A stretch of DNA of 64,000 nucleotides from Bradyrhizobium algeriense (GCF_003062295.1 NZ_PYCN01000030.1:1-64000); one strand, 5' to 3'. Positions 16,815 to 25,925 are shown, counted from the first letter of the stretch. Translations and numbers: made by a program. The notes: generated by a model from the sequence alone, not told the origin.

Positions 16815-18458
16815 ATGTCCACGATCGACCATGCCTTTAGCCCGAGCGATTTGCGCGCGCTCGCCGAGCAATCCAACGCCTGGCCGTTCGAGCAGGCCAA
16901 GGCGATTGTTGCGCGGCTGAAGAAAAACCCGAAGGACGAGGTGCTGTTCGAGACCGGTTACGGCCCGTCGGGCCTACCGCATATCGGCACCTTCGGCGAG
17001 GTCGCGCGCACCACGATGGTGCGTCATGCGTTTCGCGTGCTGACCGAGGACAAGATCAAGACGCGGCTCCTGGCGTTCTCTGACGATATGGATGGCCTGC
17101 GCAAGGTGCCCGACAACGTGCCGAACAAGGAGATGCTGGCGTCGCATCTCGGCAAGCCGCTGTCGCGGATACCCGATCCGTTCTCCAATGAGTATCCATC
17201 GTTCGGCGCGCACAACAATGCGCGGCTGCGGGCGTTTCTCGACACCTTCGGCTTCGACTACGAATTCGCCAGTTCGACCGACTACTATGCGTCAGGGAAG
17301 TTCGACGCGGCGCTGCTGCGGATGCTGGAACGGCTGGATGCCGTGATGAAGATCATGCTGCCATCCTTGCGCGAGGAACGTGCCGCGACCTATTCGCCGT
17401 TCCTGCCGATCTGCCCGCGCACCGGCATGGTGCTGTACGTGCCAATCGTCGAGCACGACGTGAAGGCCGGAACGGTCTCCTACGACGATCCCGAAACCAG
17501 GGAGCGCGTGACGCTTCCGGTCACAGGCGGCCATTGCAAGCTGCAATGGAAGCCTGACTGGGCGATGCGCTGGTTCGCGCTCGGCGTCGACTATGAAATG
17601 GCCGGCAAGGACCTGATCGACTCGGTCAAGCTGTCGGGCAAGATCTGTGCGGCGCTCGGCGGCACGCCGCCAGAGGGCTTCAATTACGAGCTGTTCCTCG
17701 ACGACAAGGGGCAGAAGATTTCGAAGTCGAAAGGCAACGGGCTCACCATCGATGAATGGCTGCGCTACGCCTCGCCGGAATCGCTGTCGCTGTTCATGTA
17801 CCGCGAGCCGAAGGCGGCGAAGCGGCTGTATTTCGACGTGATCCCGCGCAACGTCGACGACTACCAGCAATTCCTCGATGGCTTTTCGCGGCAGGATGCC
17901 AAGCAGCAGCTCGTCAATCCGGTCTGGCACATCCATTCCGGCAATCCGCCCAAGGCCGACATGCCGGTCACTTTCCAGCTTCTGCTGACGCTGGTGTCGT
18001 CGTCGAACGCGGAAAACGCCGAGACGCTGTGGGGCTTCATCGGCCGCTACCGTCCGGGCGTGACGCCGCGGACCCATCCGAAGCTGGATGCGATGGTCGG
18101 CTACGCCATAAACTATTATCGCGACTTCGTGGCGCCGACGAAGCAGTTCCGCGAGCCGACCGACAGCGAGCGCGTCGCGTTGCAGGATCTCCGCGATGCG
18201 CTGTCGAACATGCCGGCGGGATCGAGCGCCGAAGATATCCAGAACGTGGTCTACGAGATCGGCCGCCGCGAGCCGTTTCTGGATCCCGTGAAGAGGGGCA
18301 AGGACGGCCGGCCCGGCGTCTCGCTCGACTGGTTCAACATGCTCTACCAGGTGCTGCTCGGCCAGGAGAAGGGCCCGCGCTTCGGCTCGTTCGTCGCGGT
18401 GTACGGTGTGACGAATGCGGTAGCGATGATCGACGGCGCACTGGCACGGAGCGCGTAG
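16815..18458 (+). CDS. lysS: Lysyl-tRNA synthetase, class I
   Basis: 547 residues from ATG 16815 (MSTIDHAF); an upstream in-frame TTG is less likely. Class I signature motifs are clear: the HIGH-type motif in GPSGLPHIGTFGE and the KMSKS-type motif KISKSKGNG. The C-terminal helical part matches archaeal-type LysRS1. It charges tRNA-Lys; several alphaproteobacteria, including Bradyrhizobium, use this archaeal-type enzyme in place of the class II form. Confidence 0.96.
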   Translation: MSTIDHAFSPSDLRALAEQSNAWPFEQAKAIVARLKKNPKDEVLFETGYGPSGLPHIGTFGEVARTTMVRHAFRVLTEDKIKTRLLAFSDDMDGLRKVPDNVPNKEMLASHLGKPLSRIPDPFSNEYPSFGAHNNARLRAFLDTFGFDYEFASSTDYYASGKFDAALLRMLERLDAVMKIMLPSLREERAATYSPFLPICPRTGMVLYVPIVEHDVKAGTVSYDDPETRERVTLPVTGGHCKLQWKPDWAMRWFALGVDYEMAGKDLIDSVKLSGKICAALGGTPPEGFNYELFLDDKGQKISKSKGNGLTIDEWLRYASPESLSLFMYREPKAAKRLYFDVIPRNVDDYQQFLDGFSRQDAKQQLVNPVWHIHSGNPPKADMPVTFQLLLTLVSSSNAENAETLWGFIGRYRPGVTPRTHPKLDAMVGYAINYYRDFVAPTKQFREPTDSERVALQDLRDALSNMPAGSSAEDIQNVVYEIGRREPFLDPVKRGKDGRPGVSLDWFNMLYQVLLGQEKGPRFGSFVAVYGVTNAVAMIDGALARSA

Positions 18459-18481
18459 GATGTCGACGGTACGCTAAAGGT

Positions 18482-18568
18482 CGTCATGCGCGGGCCTGAC
18501 CCGCGCATCCATCTTGCTTCGCAAGACTCCTTTGGTCGATGGATTGCCGGGTCAAGCCCGGCAATGAC
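18482..18568. repeat. Intergenic palindrome, GTCATGCGCGGGC family
   Basis: Begins CGTCATGCGCGGGCCTGACC, ends GGGTCAAGCCCGGCAATGAC, with ATCCATC/GATGGAT arms inside. A degenerate relative lies at 28904-29001. Confidence 0.85.
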
Positions 18569-18575
18569 AGTCGCA

Positions 18576-19331
18576 TCAAACCGACTGCAGCACGTAGCGG
18601 CGGTTGTCTTGCTGCGCCGGGCGGGCGTTCATCGGATAGAGTTTTGCGAAACCGGCGACATCGCTGGTCGCGACCTGGATCGGATCGGTGAGCACCAGCC
18701 ATTCGACGACTTCCGAGCATGGCGGTGTCGTCAGCGAGCCCGGATACCGGTAGTAGCCGAGCTTCGCCGGCAACAGCCCGTTCGGATTGATGCTGCCATC
18801 CGCCTTCACTGCGGACCCTTCCTTGGCCGGCATGGTGGCTACGATCTTGCCGAAGGTCGCATTCGGCTTTCCTTCCGAGAACATGACGCCGACCACGGCG
18901 AGCGCACCCGAATTCGCGCGGTGCACGAAATGCGCTTCCATCGGAAAACTCTTGCCGTCGATCAGATGTTCGCTCGGTCGGTGAAAGTGCACCTGCAAGA
19001 GTTTGTAGGTAGTGTCGCCGAGCTTCAGCGTCGAGCCTTCGGCGAAATTGAGCTGGATGGTGTGGCCGTTGTTGACGATCGTATCGGCGGTCTTGCCCCA
19101 TGACAGTTTCAGCGCCGGGTGCTGCGATTTGATGGGGGCCACGATATCGATCGGCGATTGCTGCGCGCCGAGTGAGCAGGCCTTGTTGGCGGCATCGAGA
19201 TCGCCCCATTTGGAAGGCCCTCCCACGCCCTCGTAACTCCAATGGGCGCCTTCGGCGGCAAATCCCCCGGTCGTGCAGACCGGGCAAGCCGCGAGCCCGG
19301 CGAGCGCCTTCAAAAGATTTCGACGATTCAT
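18576..19331 (-). CDS. Alpha-class carbonic anhydrase
   Basis: 251 residues. The N-terminus MNRRNLLKALAGLAAC has a twin-arginine-like start, so Tat export is possible. The three zinc histidines are H115 and H117 (VHFHRPSEH) and H134 (EAHFVH); the ACSLGAQQSPIDI and PGSLTTPPCSEVVEWLV segments are diagnostic. It interconverts CO2 and bicarbonate in the periplasm. RBS GGGGC before the ATG. Transcribed alone. Confidence 0.96.
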   Translation of the reverse strand: MNRRNLLKALAGLAACPVCTTGGFAAEGAHWSYEGVGGPSKWGDLDAANKACSLGAQQSPIDIVAPIKSQHPALKLSWGKTADTIVNNGHTIQLNFAEGSTLKLGDTTYKLLQVHFHRPSEHLIDGKSFPMEAHFVHRANSGALAVVGVMFSEGKPNATFGKIVATMPAKEGSAVKADGSINPNGLLPAKLGYYRYPGSLTTPPCSEVVEWLVLTDPIQVATSDVAGFAKLYPMNARPAQQDNRRYVLQSV

Positions 19332-19433
19332 GTGATGCCCCTGCCTGGATGAAAACTTTGCAGTATCCGATTCCGCGGCAAGCGTAAGCTGAAAATATGA
19401 CTGTCAGCACGACGCTACCTGTTGTCGTGTGCC

Positions 19434-19555
19434 GTAGCCCGGATGGAGTGCAGCGAAATCCAGGGGCAGTGCAAGCGGCTCGAGCGGCTCCCGGATTGTG
19501 CGGAGCCTGTCATCGGGCGCGCATTCGCGCGACCCGTTGGCTCCATCCGGGCTAC
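19434..19555. repeat. Intergenic palindrome, GTAGCCCGGATGGAG family
   Basis: Starts GTAGCCCGGATGGAGTGC and ends CTCCATCCGGGCTAC with a longer interior than its relatives at 23455-23538 and 52476-52561. Confidence 0.88.
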
Positions 19556-19695
19556 GCCTCGGCCCGAGGCAGAGCCCACAAAGAGGGATGGCAGGCCCGC
19601 CGCAATTTCAGCCGCGGCCCGCGCCGGATTGCGCTACAATCCTCCCAAAGCCTCCGCCGAGCGACAGGCAACACAGCGGATCAGGGAGAAAGCGG

Positions 19696-20481
19696 ATGCA
19701 GTTCAGGGTTTCGCCAAAATCGCTTCAGGACAATGTCAGCACCGAGCAATGGCAGGCGCGGGTCGATCTTGCGGCCGCGCACCGGCTGGCCTTCATCCAG
19801 GGTTTTTCCGAAGGCATCTTCAACCATCTGACCTTCGTTGTGCCTGATAGCACCGATCGCTACTACCAGATCCCGTTCGGCACGCATTGGTCCGAGGTCA
19901 CCGCTTCCTGCTTCATGGAAGTCGGCATCGACGACGGCGAGGTCAAGCGCGGCGAGGGCGAGGTGGAGCGTTCCTGCTATTGCATCCACGCGCCGATCCA
20001 CAAGGCGTTGCCGCAGGCGAAGGCGGTGTTTCACACCCACATGCCGCACGCCAGCGCGCTGACCCGGCTCGAAGACCCCCGCATCAAGGAAATCGGCCAG
20101 ACCGAAGTCGGGCTGTCGGGCGCCATCGCCTATGACGACGAATATACCGGCCCGGCGCTCGATCCCGCCGAAGGCGCGCGGCTCGCAAAAGTCATCGGCG
20201 ACAAGACCGTGCTGTTCATGGCCAATCACGGCATTTCCACCGTCGGCGCCACCGTCGCTGAAGCTTACGACATGCTCTACTACGTCGAGCGCGCCGCCCA
20301 GGTGCAGATCTATGCGATGTGGACCGGGCAGAAGCTGAAACAGCTTCCTGCGCCAGTGGTGGAGAAAACCAAGCGCGACTACAAGGACGAGCATCTCTAC
20401 AAGGGACCGACTCCGGCCCAGCGGCATTTCGATGCCTTGAAGCGGATGCTGGACCGCAAAGAGCCGGATTACGCGACGTAA
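19696..20481 (+). CDS. Class II aldolase/adducin-family protein
   Basis: 261 residues from ATG 19696, preceded by AGGGAGAAAGCGG; longer upstream extension would run through the repeat and is rejected. Metal-binding residues are visible in AVFHTHMPHASAL (two His of the zinc site) and a later His in FMANHGIS. The family includes fuculose-phosphate aldolase-like enzymes and decarboxylases; the member here belongs to the broad group annotated only as class II aldolase/adducin, so the substrate is not assigned. Confidence 0.9.
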   Translation: MQFRVSPKSLQDNVSTEQWQARVDLAAAHRLAFIQGFSEGIFNHLTFVVPDSTDRYYQIPFGTHWSEVTASCFMEVGIDDGEVKRGEGEVERSCYCIHAPIHKALPQAKAVFHTHMPHASALTRLEDPRIKEIGQTEVGLSGAIAYDDEYTGPALDPAEGARLAKVIGDKTVLFMANHGISTVGATVAEAYDMLYYVERAAQVQIYAMWTGQKLKQLPAPVVEKTKRDYKDEHLYKGPTPAQRHFDALKRMLDRKEPDYAT

Positions 20482-20515
20482 GCGTCGGTCGTTGCCGCGA
20501 GCGCAGGGCCCTTCT

Positions 20516-20600
20516 TCCCTTCTCCCCTTGTGGGAGAAGGTGCCTTGCCGAAGGCAAGGCGGATGAGGGGTCTCTATCCGCGGATGCAGACCCCTCATCC
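20516..20600. repeat. Composite palindrome, TTCTCCC...GGATGAGGGG family
   Basis: Three hairpins in a row: TTCTCCC/GGGAGAA, GCCTTGCC/GGCAAGGC (GAA loop), and a 13-bp GGATGAGGGGTCT/AGACCCCTCATCC stem. The composition is like the family inserted in the ligase gene at 27421-27560. Confidence 0.8.
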
Positions 20601-20654
20601 GTCTCGCTGCCGCTGCGCGTCAGCGATCCACGAAGGTTCGCGCCCGCGACTCCA

Positions 20655-21161
20655 TCAGCCAACCGCCCCTCTAACCTCATCCGCAAATCGGTGCCAGATT
20701 TCCGGCCGCCAGCTTCCATTGGCGGCGCCCGAGGTCGAAGGCAAAATCCACACCCTGGTATCGCCAATCAGCTCCAACTGCTCGCCGTAGTCCCGCTTCC
20801 CGTCAAAGAACTTCTGTCCGGCCGTCTTGCTGGTGAAGGCCAGGAACTGCGGACGAAATGTCGCGATTGTCTTGCTCAGCCGGGCACGATCCGCCGTCGT
20901 CAGCTTCGGAAGCGTCGCACGGTCCATCCCCGCGCCCGCTTTCACCAGATCAGTCAGGCCGATTCCATATTGCAGCAGGTTGCGGAATTGATGCGGCTGC
21001 AGCTGCTCCGGCGTGAGCCTCGTCTCGTGCAAAATCTTCCAGAACTTGTTTTGCCGGTGCGCGTAATAGGCCCGCTCGGCGGCGGATGTCGTCCCCGCGG
21101 CGGTTCCGCACAGCACGATGCGAAGGGAATGTTGCAGCAGGTCGCTCAGCACATCCGTCAC
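20655..21161 (-). CDS. mug: Mug/TDG-family mismatch-specific DNA glycosylase
   Basis: 168 residues from GTG 21161, 13 bp after the stop of the S24 repressor gene; this length equals that of E. coli Mug. The fold landmarks are RIVLCGTAAGTTSA, NKFWKILHETRLTP, YGIGLTDLVKAG, PQFLAFTSKTAGQKFF and the final WILPSTSGAA. Family members remove uracil or ethenocytosine from mismatches. The first motif, GINPG with its catalytic Asn in E. coli Mug, reads GTAAG here, so the catalytic residue differs. The gene overlaps no other and is probably cotranscribed with the upstream LexA-like regulator. Confidence 0.85.
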   Translation of the reverse strand: MTDVLSDLLQHSLRIVLCGTAAGTTSAAERAYYAHRQNKFWKILHETRLTPEQLQPHQFRNLLQYGIGLTDLVKAGAGMDRATLPKLTTADRARLSKTIATFRPQFLAFTSKTAGQKFFDGKRDYGEQLELIGDTRVWILPSTSGAANGSWRPEIWHRFADEVRGAVG

Positions 21162-21174
21162 GGAGCGACAAATC

Positions 21175-21828
21175 CTACTGGCTCGCCCACACGATCCTTG
21201 CAATCCACGCCACATCTTCGGCGTCGAGCGTGCGATCAGCCTGGGCCGGGTTGAGCGACTGCAGTTCCAGCGTCCTGGTAGTGCGGCGTTTCAATTCCTT
21301 GACCATCACTTCGCCGTCCGACGTCTTGAGCACCACGCGGTCGCCGCGCCGGATCGGCGTGCCCGGCGATACCACGATGATGTCGCCGTCGCGATAAGCG
21401 GGCTTCATCGAATCGCCTGAGATCTCCAGCGCGTAGGCGTGCTCGTCAGAGGCCTGTGGCAGCGCCACCTCGTCCCAGCCACGGCCGGCAGGAAAGCCGC
21501 TCTCGTCGAAATGGCCGCCGCTGCCGGCTTGCGCCAGGGCAAGCAGCGGCACCGATTGCAGGCCCCGCGCGCCGTCGCCGATCAACTGCACAAAGGTGTC
21601 GATCGACGAATTAGTCGCGGCCAGCGCCTTGGAAACCGATTCGGTCGAGGGCCAGCGCTCGCGGCCGTCGGCGGTGATGCGCTTGGATTTGTTGAAGGTG
21701 GTGGGGTCCAGGCCACTGCGCCTGGCAAGGCCGGACGGCGACATCCCGGCGCGTTCGGCCAGGCGGTCGAGCGCGGTCCAGACCTGGCTGTGGGTCAAAA
21801 TGCGCTGCGCCTTGGAATGCCTGGCCAT
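21175..21828 (-). CDS. S24-family self-cleaving repressor (LexA/CI-like)
   Basis: 217 residues. An N-terminal helix-turn-helix (MSPSGLARRSGLDPTTFNKSKR, about 29-50) is followed by a LexA-type peptidase domain. S140 (ISGDSMKPAYRDGD) and K177 (GEVMVKEL) are the catalytic pair and are 37 residues apart, the same distance as S119 and K156 in LexA. An Ala-Gly bond at 101-102 (LAQAGSGG) is a plausible cleavage site. It likely represses DNA-damage-responsive genes and is cleaved on signal. It sits directly upstream of the mug-like gene. Confidence 0.9.
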   Translation of the reverse strand: MARHSKAQRILTHSQVWTALDRLAERAGMSPSGLARRSGLDPTTFNKSKRITADGRERWPSTESVSKALAATNSSIDTFVQLIGDGARGLQSVPLLALAQAGSGGHFDESGFPAGRGWDEVALPQASDEHAYALEISGDSMKPAYRDGDIIVVSPGTPIRRGDRVVLKTSDGEVMVKELKRRTTRTLELQSLNPAQADRTLDAEDVAWIARIVWASQ

Positions 21829-22002
21829 CGAAAATCCCGGAATCGCCTAGGAATTATTGCCTCATTCGGCTCCTTTTCGCAAATCTCGTGCCGCGCCCTG
21901 CTGCGCAGCGCTTGAGTTGGCGGCCTGCCGCCTTTACGGTCGGCCGCCACCCGGCCATTTCCGGGAAAATCCCAAGTTACTCAATGACAAGCCCGGAAAG
22001 TC

Positions 22003-22347
22003 GTGCGCACGATCTATAAAATCACTCCCGCCTCGGCCTGGCGCGAGGCCGAACGGCAGGGCGTCTACCGGGGCAGCAGCGACGATCTGCGCGACGGCTT
22101 CATTCATTTCTCCACGGCGTCCCAGGTCGCCGAGACGGCGCGAAAACATTATTTCGGCCAGACCGGCCTGTTCCTGGTTGCGGTCGACGCGGACGCGCTG
22201 GGCGATGCCTTGCGCTGGGAGCCTTCGCGCAACGACGAACTGTTCCCGCATCTCTATGGCGAACTCGATCTCGGCGCGGTGACCGCCATCCTCGACATGC
22301 GCGCGCGGTCCGACGGCACTCACGACATTCCGGAGCTTCTCCCGTGA
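22003..22347 (+). CDS. DUF952 protein
   Basis: 114 residues from GTG 22003. Typical features: IYKITPASAWREAERQGVYRG, DGFIHFSTASQV, LFLVAVDADALG and FPHLYGELDL. DUF952 proteins are small, structurally known but functionally undefined. The stop overlaps the start of pyrD by 4 nt, so the two are translationally coupled; this pairing is common in related bacteria. Confidence 0.92.
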   Translation: MRTIYKITPASAWREAERQGVYRGSSDDLRDGFIHFSTASQVAETARKHYFGQTGLFLVAVDADALGDALRWEPSRNDELFPHLYGELDLGAVTAILDMRARSDGTHDIPELLP

Positions 22348-23441
22348 TCCGCGCCTTCGACGCCTTTTCGCTGCCGCTGTTGCGCTGGTTCGATCCGGAA
22401 GACGCGCATCGCATGGCGATCCATGGCCTGCGGCTGCTGCCGCCGGTCAAGCCGCGGGCCGACGACCACAAGCTGGCGGTGCGCGCCTTCGGCCTGAATT
22501 TTCCCAATCCGATCGGCATGGCCGCGGGCTTCGACAAGAGCGCGGAGGTGCCCGACGCGTTGTTGCGGCTCGGTTTCGGCTTCGTCGAAATCGGCACGGT
22601 GACGCCGAAGCCGCAGGGCGGCAATCCGCGGCCGCGGCTGTTTCGGCTGGAGCGGGATGAAGCCGTGATCAACCGCATGGGCTTCAACAATGACGGCGCC
22701 GAGGCCGCGCTGCGCCGGCTGGCGGCGCGCGCCCACCATGGCGGCATCGTCGGCGTCAATGTCGGGGCCAACAAGGATTCGTCCGACCGCGTCGCCGACT
22801 ACGTCAAGCTGATCGAGACATTTGCGCCGGTGGCGAGCTATTTCACCGTCAATGTCTCCTCGCCGAACACGCCGGGCTTGCGCAATCTGCAGCAATCCGC
22901 GGCGCTTGACGACTTGCTCGCCAAGGTCATCGATGCGCGCGAGCGGGTGCGCCGGAATGCCGGCGATTCTCCGGTGCTGCTCAAGATCGCGCCGGATCTG
23001 AGTTTGACCGAGCTCGACGATGTCGTGCACATCGCGCGCTCGCGCCGGGTCGACGGCATGATCGTCGCCAACACCACGCTGGCGCGGCCCTCGTCCTTGC
23101 GCGAACAGGCCCGCGCGAAAGAGCAGGGCGGGTTATCCGGACGGCCGCTGTTTCGATTGTCGACGCGCATGGTGGCCGAGACCTATGTCCGCACCGAAGG
23201 CGCGTTTCCGCTGATCGGCGTCGGCGGTATCGATTCCGGCGGCGCGGCGCTGACGAAGATCCGCGCCGGCGCCAGCCTGATCCAGCTCTATTCGTCGCTG
23301 GTCTACAAGGGCCTCGGGCTGGTCGACGACATCAAGAACGATCTCGCCTCGACATTGCTGCGAACCGGGCGCGACTCGCTGTCGGAGATCGTCGGCGCCG
23401 ACGCGGCGACGATCACGGCCGAGGATTGGCCGGTGGTGTAG
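22344..23441 (+). CDS. pyrD: Dihydroorotate dehydrogenase, quinone-dependent (class 2)
   Basis: 365 residues from GTG 22344 inside the DUF952 stop. An N-terminal amphipathic helix (RAFDAFSLPLLRWFDPEDAH) for membrane binding marks class 2. The active-site serine stretch is FTVNVSSPNTPGL, with FMN-binding GGLSGRPL and GVGGIDSGGAAL. It oxidises dihydroorotate to orotate in pyrimidine synthesis, passing electrons to ubiquinone. Confidence 0.97.
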   Translation: MIRAFDAFSLPLLRWFDPEDAHRMAIHGLRLLPPVKPRADDHKLAVRAFGLNFPNPIGMAAGFDKSAEVPDALLRLGFGFVEIGTVTPKPQGGNPRPRLFRLERDEAVINRMGFNNDGAEAALRRLAARAHHGGIVGVNVGANKDSSDRVADYVKLIETFAPVASYFTVNVSSPNTPGLRNLQQSAALDDLLAKVIDARERVRRNAGDSPVLLKIAPDLSLTELDDVVHIARSRRVDGMIVANTTLARPSSLREQARAKEQGGLSGRPLFRLSTRMVAETYVRTEGAFPLIGVGGIDSGGAALTKIRAGASLIQLYSSLVYKGLGLVDDIKNDLASTLLRTGRDSLSEIVGADAATITAEDWPVV

Positions 23442-23454
23442 TTACTGATGCGGC

Positions 23455-23538
23455 GTAGCCCGGATGGAGCGCAGCGCAATCCGGGACAATCTCACCGCGG
23501 CGACGGCCCCGGATTTCGCTTCGCTGCATCCGGGCTAC
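23455..23538. repeat. Intergenic palindrome, GTAGCCCGGATGGAG family
   Basis: Begins GTAGCCCGGATGGAGCGC and ends GCATCCGGGCTAC. Its right terminus contributes the TAG stop codon (23535-23537) of the MATE gene read on the minus strand. Confidence 0.9.
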
Positions 23539-24860
23539 GAACCGAACGACTTCCTCAGCAGTGCCGGATATCTCAACGCCTCGAGCCCGCCGCGCGCCGC
23601 ATAGTGCACCAGGAACGCCGCCCACAGCCCGGCATTTCCGAACGAACGCAACGCAAACCACGCGCCGAGAAAAATCAGAAGCGCCAGCACCATCAGGTTG
23701 CGCATGTCGCGCGCCCAGGTGGCGCCGATATAGACACCGTCATAGGCAAAGGCGAATACGCCGAGCAGCGGCGCGAATATCACGAACGGCAGATAATCGC
23801 GCGCGATGCGCCGTACGTCCACGCTCGCCGTCATCATGTCGATCAGCGCCGGGCCAAACAGCAGAAAAGTCCCGGCCACCGCAAGGGCAAAGCCAAAGCC
23901 CCATATGACAACTAGCTTCACTGCGCCGGCGAAAGCATTCTTGTCGCGTGCGCCATAGGCGCGGCCGCAAAGCTGCTCGGCGGCGTTCGCGAGGCCGTCG
24001 AGGAAGAAGGCGCTGATCAGGAGAAAATTGTTCAGCACAGCGTTGGCGGCGAGCGTCATGTCGCCGGCGCGCGCACCCTGCGAGGTGAAGAACAGGAACG
24101 CCACGATCAGCGATGCCGTGCGGATCAGGATGTCACGATTGACCGAGAGCATTCGCATCAGCTTGATGCTGTCAAACAGCGTGGCGCGAGACACCGCGAG
24201 TTGGCCCTGCGAGAGACGGTGTGCGATCAGGCCACCGAGCGCGAGGCCCGCCGCCTCCGCAATCAACGCGGCGATCGCAGCACCGGCAATGCCGAGGTCG
24301 AATACCAGCACCAGCAGCACCGTTGCCGCCATGTTGATCAGGTTGATGGTGACCTGCGTGCCGAGCGCCAGTTTGGCGCGAGCCTGTCCAATCAGCCATC
24401 CCAGCACGACATAGTTGCCAAGCGCCAGCGGCGCGGACCAGATCCGGATTGTAAAATAGGTCTTCGCGGCGCGCGTGACGCCTTCGCTGCCGCCCATCGC
24501 GCCGAGCAGCAGGGCCGCGAGCGGGATCTCCAAGGCGATGAGAGCCGTCCCTATCAGCGCCGCGACGATCAGCCCGCGTAGCAGGATCGCGCGCAATTCC
24601 GAGGTCTCGCCTGATCCCAGCGACTGCGCCGCAAACGCTAACGTGCTCATGCGCAGGAAGCCGAACAGCCAGAACATGCAGTCGAACAGCACGGACGCCA
24701 TCGCGACGCCGCCGAGCATCGCGGCATCGCCGAGCCGGCCGATCGCCGTGGTCGAGACGATGCCGATCAGCGGCGTGGTAAGATTCGCGACCATCGCGGG
24801 ACCCGCGATCGCAAACACCTGTGCCGTTGTGACCCTGGATGGCGCTACGGGCGAATGCAT
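23535..24860 (-). CDS. MATE-family efflux transporter (DinF-like)
   Basis: 441 residues, twelve hydrophobic segments. The MATE layout is seen in FAIAGPAMVANLTTPLIGIVSTTAIGRLGD and its weaker repeat in the second half. DinF-type members are related to multidrug and bile-salt exporters driven by Na+ or H+ gradients. The ATG lies 2 bp after the stop of the MBL gene, so the two form an operon. The stop codon is supplied by the end of a palindromic repeat. Confidence 0.88.
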   Translation of the reverse strand: MHSPVAPSRVTTAQVFAIAGPAMVANLTTPLIGIVSTTAIGRLGDAAMLGGVAMASVLFDCMFWLFGFLRMSTLAFAAQSLGSGETSELRAILLRGLIVAALIGTALIALEIPLAALLLGAMGGSEGVTRAAKTYFTIRIWSAPLALGNYVVLGWLIGQARAKLALGTQVTINLINMAATVLLVLVFDLGIAGAAIAALIAEAAGLALGGLIAHRLSQGQLAVSRATLFDSIKLMRMLSVNRDILIRTASLIVAFLFFTSQGARAGDMTLAANAVLNNFLLISAFFLDGLANAAEQLCGRAYGARDKNAFAGAVKLVVIWGFGFALAVAGTFLLFGPALIDMMTASVDVRRIARDYLPFVIFAPLLGVFAFAYDGVYIGATWARDMRNLMVLALLIFLGAWFALRSFGNAGLWAAFLVHYAARGGLEALRYPALLRKSFGS

Positions 24861-24862
24861 GC

Positions 24863-25597
24863 CTAGAGCTCGACGGCCATGCCGTCATGGGCGGTCGTGT
24901 AGGGCAGTTCGCCCAGCCGGGCGAGCATGTCCTCGCTCATATGCGTCAGCACCAGCCGCTTGGCGTTGATCTCGGGAAGATGCGCCACCAGCGTCTTCAG
25001 GCTGAGATGGTTCTTGACGATCTTGTCGTAGTAATAGGCCTCGGCAATGAACAGGTCCGCGCCACGCGCCGCCGGGATCAGCATATCGGTCCATTGGGTA
25101 TCGGCGCTGTAGCTGATGACGCGCCCCTCGGCCTCGACGCGATAGGCCAGGAAGGGTCCGCCGGATTCGCCGTGGACCACCGGATACGGCGTCACCTTGA
25201 CCTCGCCAAACGTTCGGCTCTGCTCCGGTTCGAGCGCAACGACCGCGAGATCGAAGCGCGGCGTGGTTTTGGAGGAGTGCTCGAACAGCGCTTCCATCAA
25301 ATTGGGGAGCTTCGCCTCGATGCCCTGTGGCCCGGCAATGACGAGCGGGCGGGAGCGGCGCGTGAACTGCGCATCCAGCAGCAGGAACGGCAGGCCGCCA
25401 AAATGGTCGCCGTGAAAATGCGTGATCAGGATCAGGTCGATGGCGTCGCGTGCGATGCCGAGGCGTTTCAGCGCCGGTAACGACGACGCGCCGCAATCGA
25501 TCAGGAAATTGACGTTAGTGCCCGTGACGTGGAAGCAGGTGTTGAACCTGCCGCCGGAACCGAGCGCGTCGCCGCAGCCGACAAATCGCAATTGCAT
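24863..25597 (-). CDS. MBL-fold metal hydrolase, RNase Z-like
   Basis: 244 residues. Zinc ligands: HFHGDH (LITHFHGDHFGG), a middle HGESGG, an Asp in YSADTQWTDM, and a final LTHMSED. These match the ribonuclease-Z-like branch of the metallo-beta-lactamase fold, but many such enzymes act on small molecules, so the substrate is open. Upstream partner of the MATE exporter with a 2-bp gap. Confidence 0.88.
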   Translation of the reverse strand: MQLRFVGCGDALGSGGRFNTCFHVTGTNVNFLIDCGASSLPALKRLGIARDAIDLILITHFHGDHFGGLPFLLLDAQFTRRSRPLVIAGPQGIEAKLPNLMEALFEHSSKTTPRFDLAVVALEPEQSRTFGEVKVTPYPVVHGESGGPFLAYRVEAEGRVISYSADTQWTDMLIPAARGADLFIAEAYYYDKIVKNHLSLKTLVAHLPEINAKRLVLTHMSEDMLARLGELPYTTAHDGMAVEL

Positions 25598-25622
25598 CGG
25601 CTGCTCACCGCCTGTTGCGTGA

Positions 25623-25925
25623 CTATCGCCCGCGGGGGCTGCCGAACAGCCGCGACAACAGCCAGATCGGGATCACGATCACGGCCCCGAGCAGGAAGTA
25701 GCGCCACAGCCAGTTGACGGCGTCAAAACCGAGATCCCACAGCCGCCGGAACAGGGTCTGGATGCTGTGCAGGATATTCCAGGGATCGAAGCCGATGGCG
25801 GCGAGCACCACGCCGACCAGGATCGACAGCAGGATCAGCCGGAACGCCACCGACAGCGGCGAGCCGCCGAGGAAGCGGTACAGGCCGTCATTGCTGGCCG
25901 GCAGGTCTCTGACGTCGTTTGGCAT
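25623..25925 (-). CDS. Small two-segment membrane protein (DUF6460-like)
   Basis: 100 residues from ATG 25925, preceded by GAGGAG. Two hydrophobic segments (FRLILLSILVGVVLAAIGF and YFLLGAVIVIPIWLLSRLF) flank a conserved WNILHSIQTLFRRLWDLG helix. I recall this layout as DUF6460; no function is known. It is 26 bp upstream of the MBL gene on the same strand. Confidence 0.75.
   Translation of the reverse strand: MPNDVRDLPASNDGLYRFLGGSPLSVAFRLILLSILVGVVLAAIGFDPWNILHSIQTLFRRLWDLGFDAVNWLWRYFLLGAVIVIPIWLLSRLFGSPRGR

Noticed and set aside
19498..19695. Upstream extension of the class II aldolase frame
   Set aside because: It is translated from a palindromic repeat; the AGGGAGAAAGCGG site selects ATG 19696.
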